Assembly: GCA_022606135.1 (NCBI GenBank)
Contig: JABYQN010000001.1
Location: forward strand, 4,216,001-4,280,000
From: Fomes fomentarius
Lineage: Eukaryota; Basidiomycota; Agaricomycetes; Polyporales; Polyporaceae
Length of the DNA: 64,000 bases
Direction of reading: 5' to 3'
Shown: one piece after another, positions 62,671 to 64,000 of the stretch
Layout: every line of letters starts with the position of its first letter
Position numbering within the stretch: position 1 is the first letter of the stretch
Made by a program: the position numbers and the translations under genes
The notes under the pieces: model-generated
What the model was told of the DNA's origin: nothing
Database searches by the model: none
Seen by the model: the letters and a program-made list of their open reading frames with translations, nothing else

Positions 62671-64000
62671 CTGCTTACGACTAGTTGTTAGGGTTCTGAC
62701 CTTTTGTGGGACCAGTTACCCACCACGCGGCTGGTCTCGTGACCTTCGACTTACGGCTGCGTTTTCCGAATCCCAAGGGCCGACCAAGCGAGAACACGTT
62801 GCAGACCACGCGTGGCGTGTATTGCCCCCATCGTTCTCGTGTGGCTCCGCGCGGCGTGTGCGCTGTACTCTCCAAATGGGGCCAGCAGGGAATGAGCTCA
62901 GACGTCAGGCCACACACACGCGGTGAAGGCTTGGTGTCGAGCTTGAGGGCAATCGCGGCATCTCTTTCCCCTTTGCGGGTCATGGGCGACCGGTTATATG
63001 GATGTATTTGCCAATACGCTTCTTGTTCCTTGCACGATGCGGGGCAGGGGCACCTTCGAATTCCAAGCATACGTTTCTGGATATGATCCGGCGATTGCGA
63101 TCCATGCAACCGTGACATCCAACTGAAGCTCCCTTCCAGGTTCTATCGATCGCAAGCACTCACAGCGTTTGTGACGTACCTCGATATCCGACTTCACGTC
63201 TGGATGTGCACCTGACGCTCGGCGGGTGATCCATTCTCAACTATGGCGCTATCCAGGCGCTATCTCAAGCATATGGATTTATGGAAACCCCAGTAAGCGC
63301 CCACGGGGTCGCTGGATGTTCGATGGTGAATTTGACTGACTGTGGCCACCGACCATGGAATAAGCGAAAACACAACAAAGCCTTCATCCGCTCTGCGCGA
63401 TCTCGAGTGGTGCTCCGCTCGGCGATCGCCTAGGGTACTCTATCGGAATCCAATCCAATCCATCGCGCATCATCTCTCACCCAGCGGGCGCGGGACGCCG
63501 GAGACTGAGGTAAGTTCGAAACGCACCCAAGTTCTATCGATCGCGGCCATGCGCATCGTTCGCGTGGACCACGAAGAGACGGCACATTCGCCCGTGGGTG
63601 TCCGTGCATACTGACACCCCGCTCCTTACACATCCTTACCTCATCCCACATGAATGCTACGGCCGGCGCGACCTTCCGTCTCCCATCCCACTGCCCAGGC
63701 TGCAGATCTAATCGTGCTGCCGATGTCCCGGACCCGGATACGATTCCGGATTCGGGAATTTAGTGGCCTGATGCGGTGTCACTTTAGTGGTCAAGTGAGC
63801 GATTCCAACAGCTGTCAGGCCTGAGTAGGCAGTGCGATTCGGCGATCGCTTACGGATAACGCGTGCGGTTGTCAAGGTCAACTTCAAGAACGTCATCCGC
63901 TCGAAAGTCGTAGGGCGATGACGGACAATGACTAGGCTTGGGTTTCGAGAAGGAACAGGAGGCGAGTAGAATGATCGAGAGCTAACACAAATACGCATAG
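62671..64000. other. No gene recognised to the window end
   Basis: Several frames of 70-145 codons overlap on both strands without motifs. Confidence 0.45.

Overview
The window is nuclear DNA from a basidiomycete fungus, most likely an Agaricomycete such as a polypore or other wood/litter mushroom. The reasons are dense short introns (about 50-65 bp, GT-AG with a few GC-AG), intron-containing tRNA genes, and gene families typical of that class: DUF6534-type seven-helix membrane proteins, fungalysin M36 protease, inositol phosphorylceramide synthase and divergent CAX exchangers. Nothing bacterial or viral is recognised, and there is no CRISPR array or rRNA. Gene models were assembled by hand from splice sites and reading frames; where exon lengths sum to an open frame I say so.

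Layout. 0-8 kb: the 5' end of a probable questin-oxidase-like gene leaves the left edge; tafazzin (-) and AUR1 (+) share a divergent promoter; then two tandem methyltransferase copies, one carrying a small local inversion. 8.9-18 kb: three tandem, divergent cation/proton exchanger genes. 18.2-19.2 kb: a phytanoyl-CoA dioxygenase-like gene (-). 20-23.5 kb: a 1030-residue protein made of repeated dsRNA-binding-like modules around a long Gly/Pro/Gln-rich linker. 24-30.6 kb: two O-acetylhomoserine sulfhydrylase genes with a small unknown gene between them. 31-36 kb: a hypothetical coiled protein, a tRNA-Met relic and a secreted fungalysin with an odd Asp/Trp tail. 36.8-38.9 kb: a Rab18 gene flanked by two divergent, intron-bearing tRNA-Met genes. 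39-44.3 kb: an unknown nuclear-looking protein with an apparent frameshift, a three-finger C2H2 protein and TAF11. 45.5-52.2 kb: two DUF6534 membrane proteins with a decayed copy of the C2H2 gene between them. 52-64 kb: gene-poor, with a few hypothetical genes and a third sulfhydrylase copy (-) at 57.6-59.6 kb.

The main theme is local duplication: methyltransferase x2, CAX x3, sulfhydrylase x3, DUF6534 x2, C2H2 gene plus pseudogene, tRNA-Met x2 plus relic. The paralogues differ in intron content, splice donors and promoter arrangement, so the window records several stages of duplicate divergence. Housekeeping functions present are cardiolipin remodelling, sphingolipid synthesis, sulfur assimilation, basal transcription and vesicle/lipid-droplet traffic.
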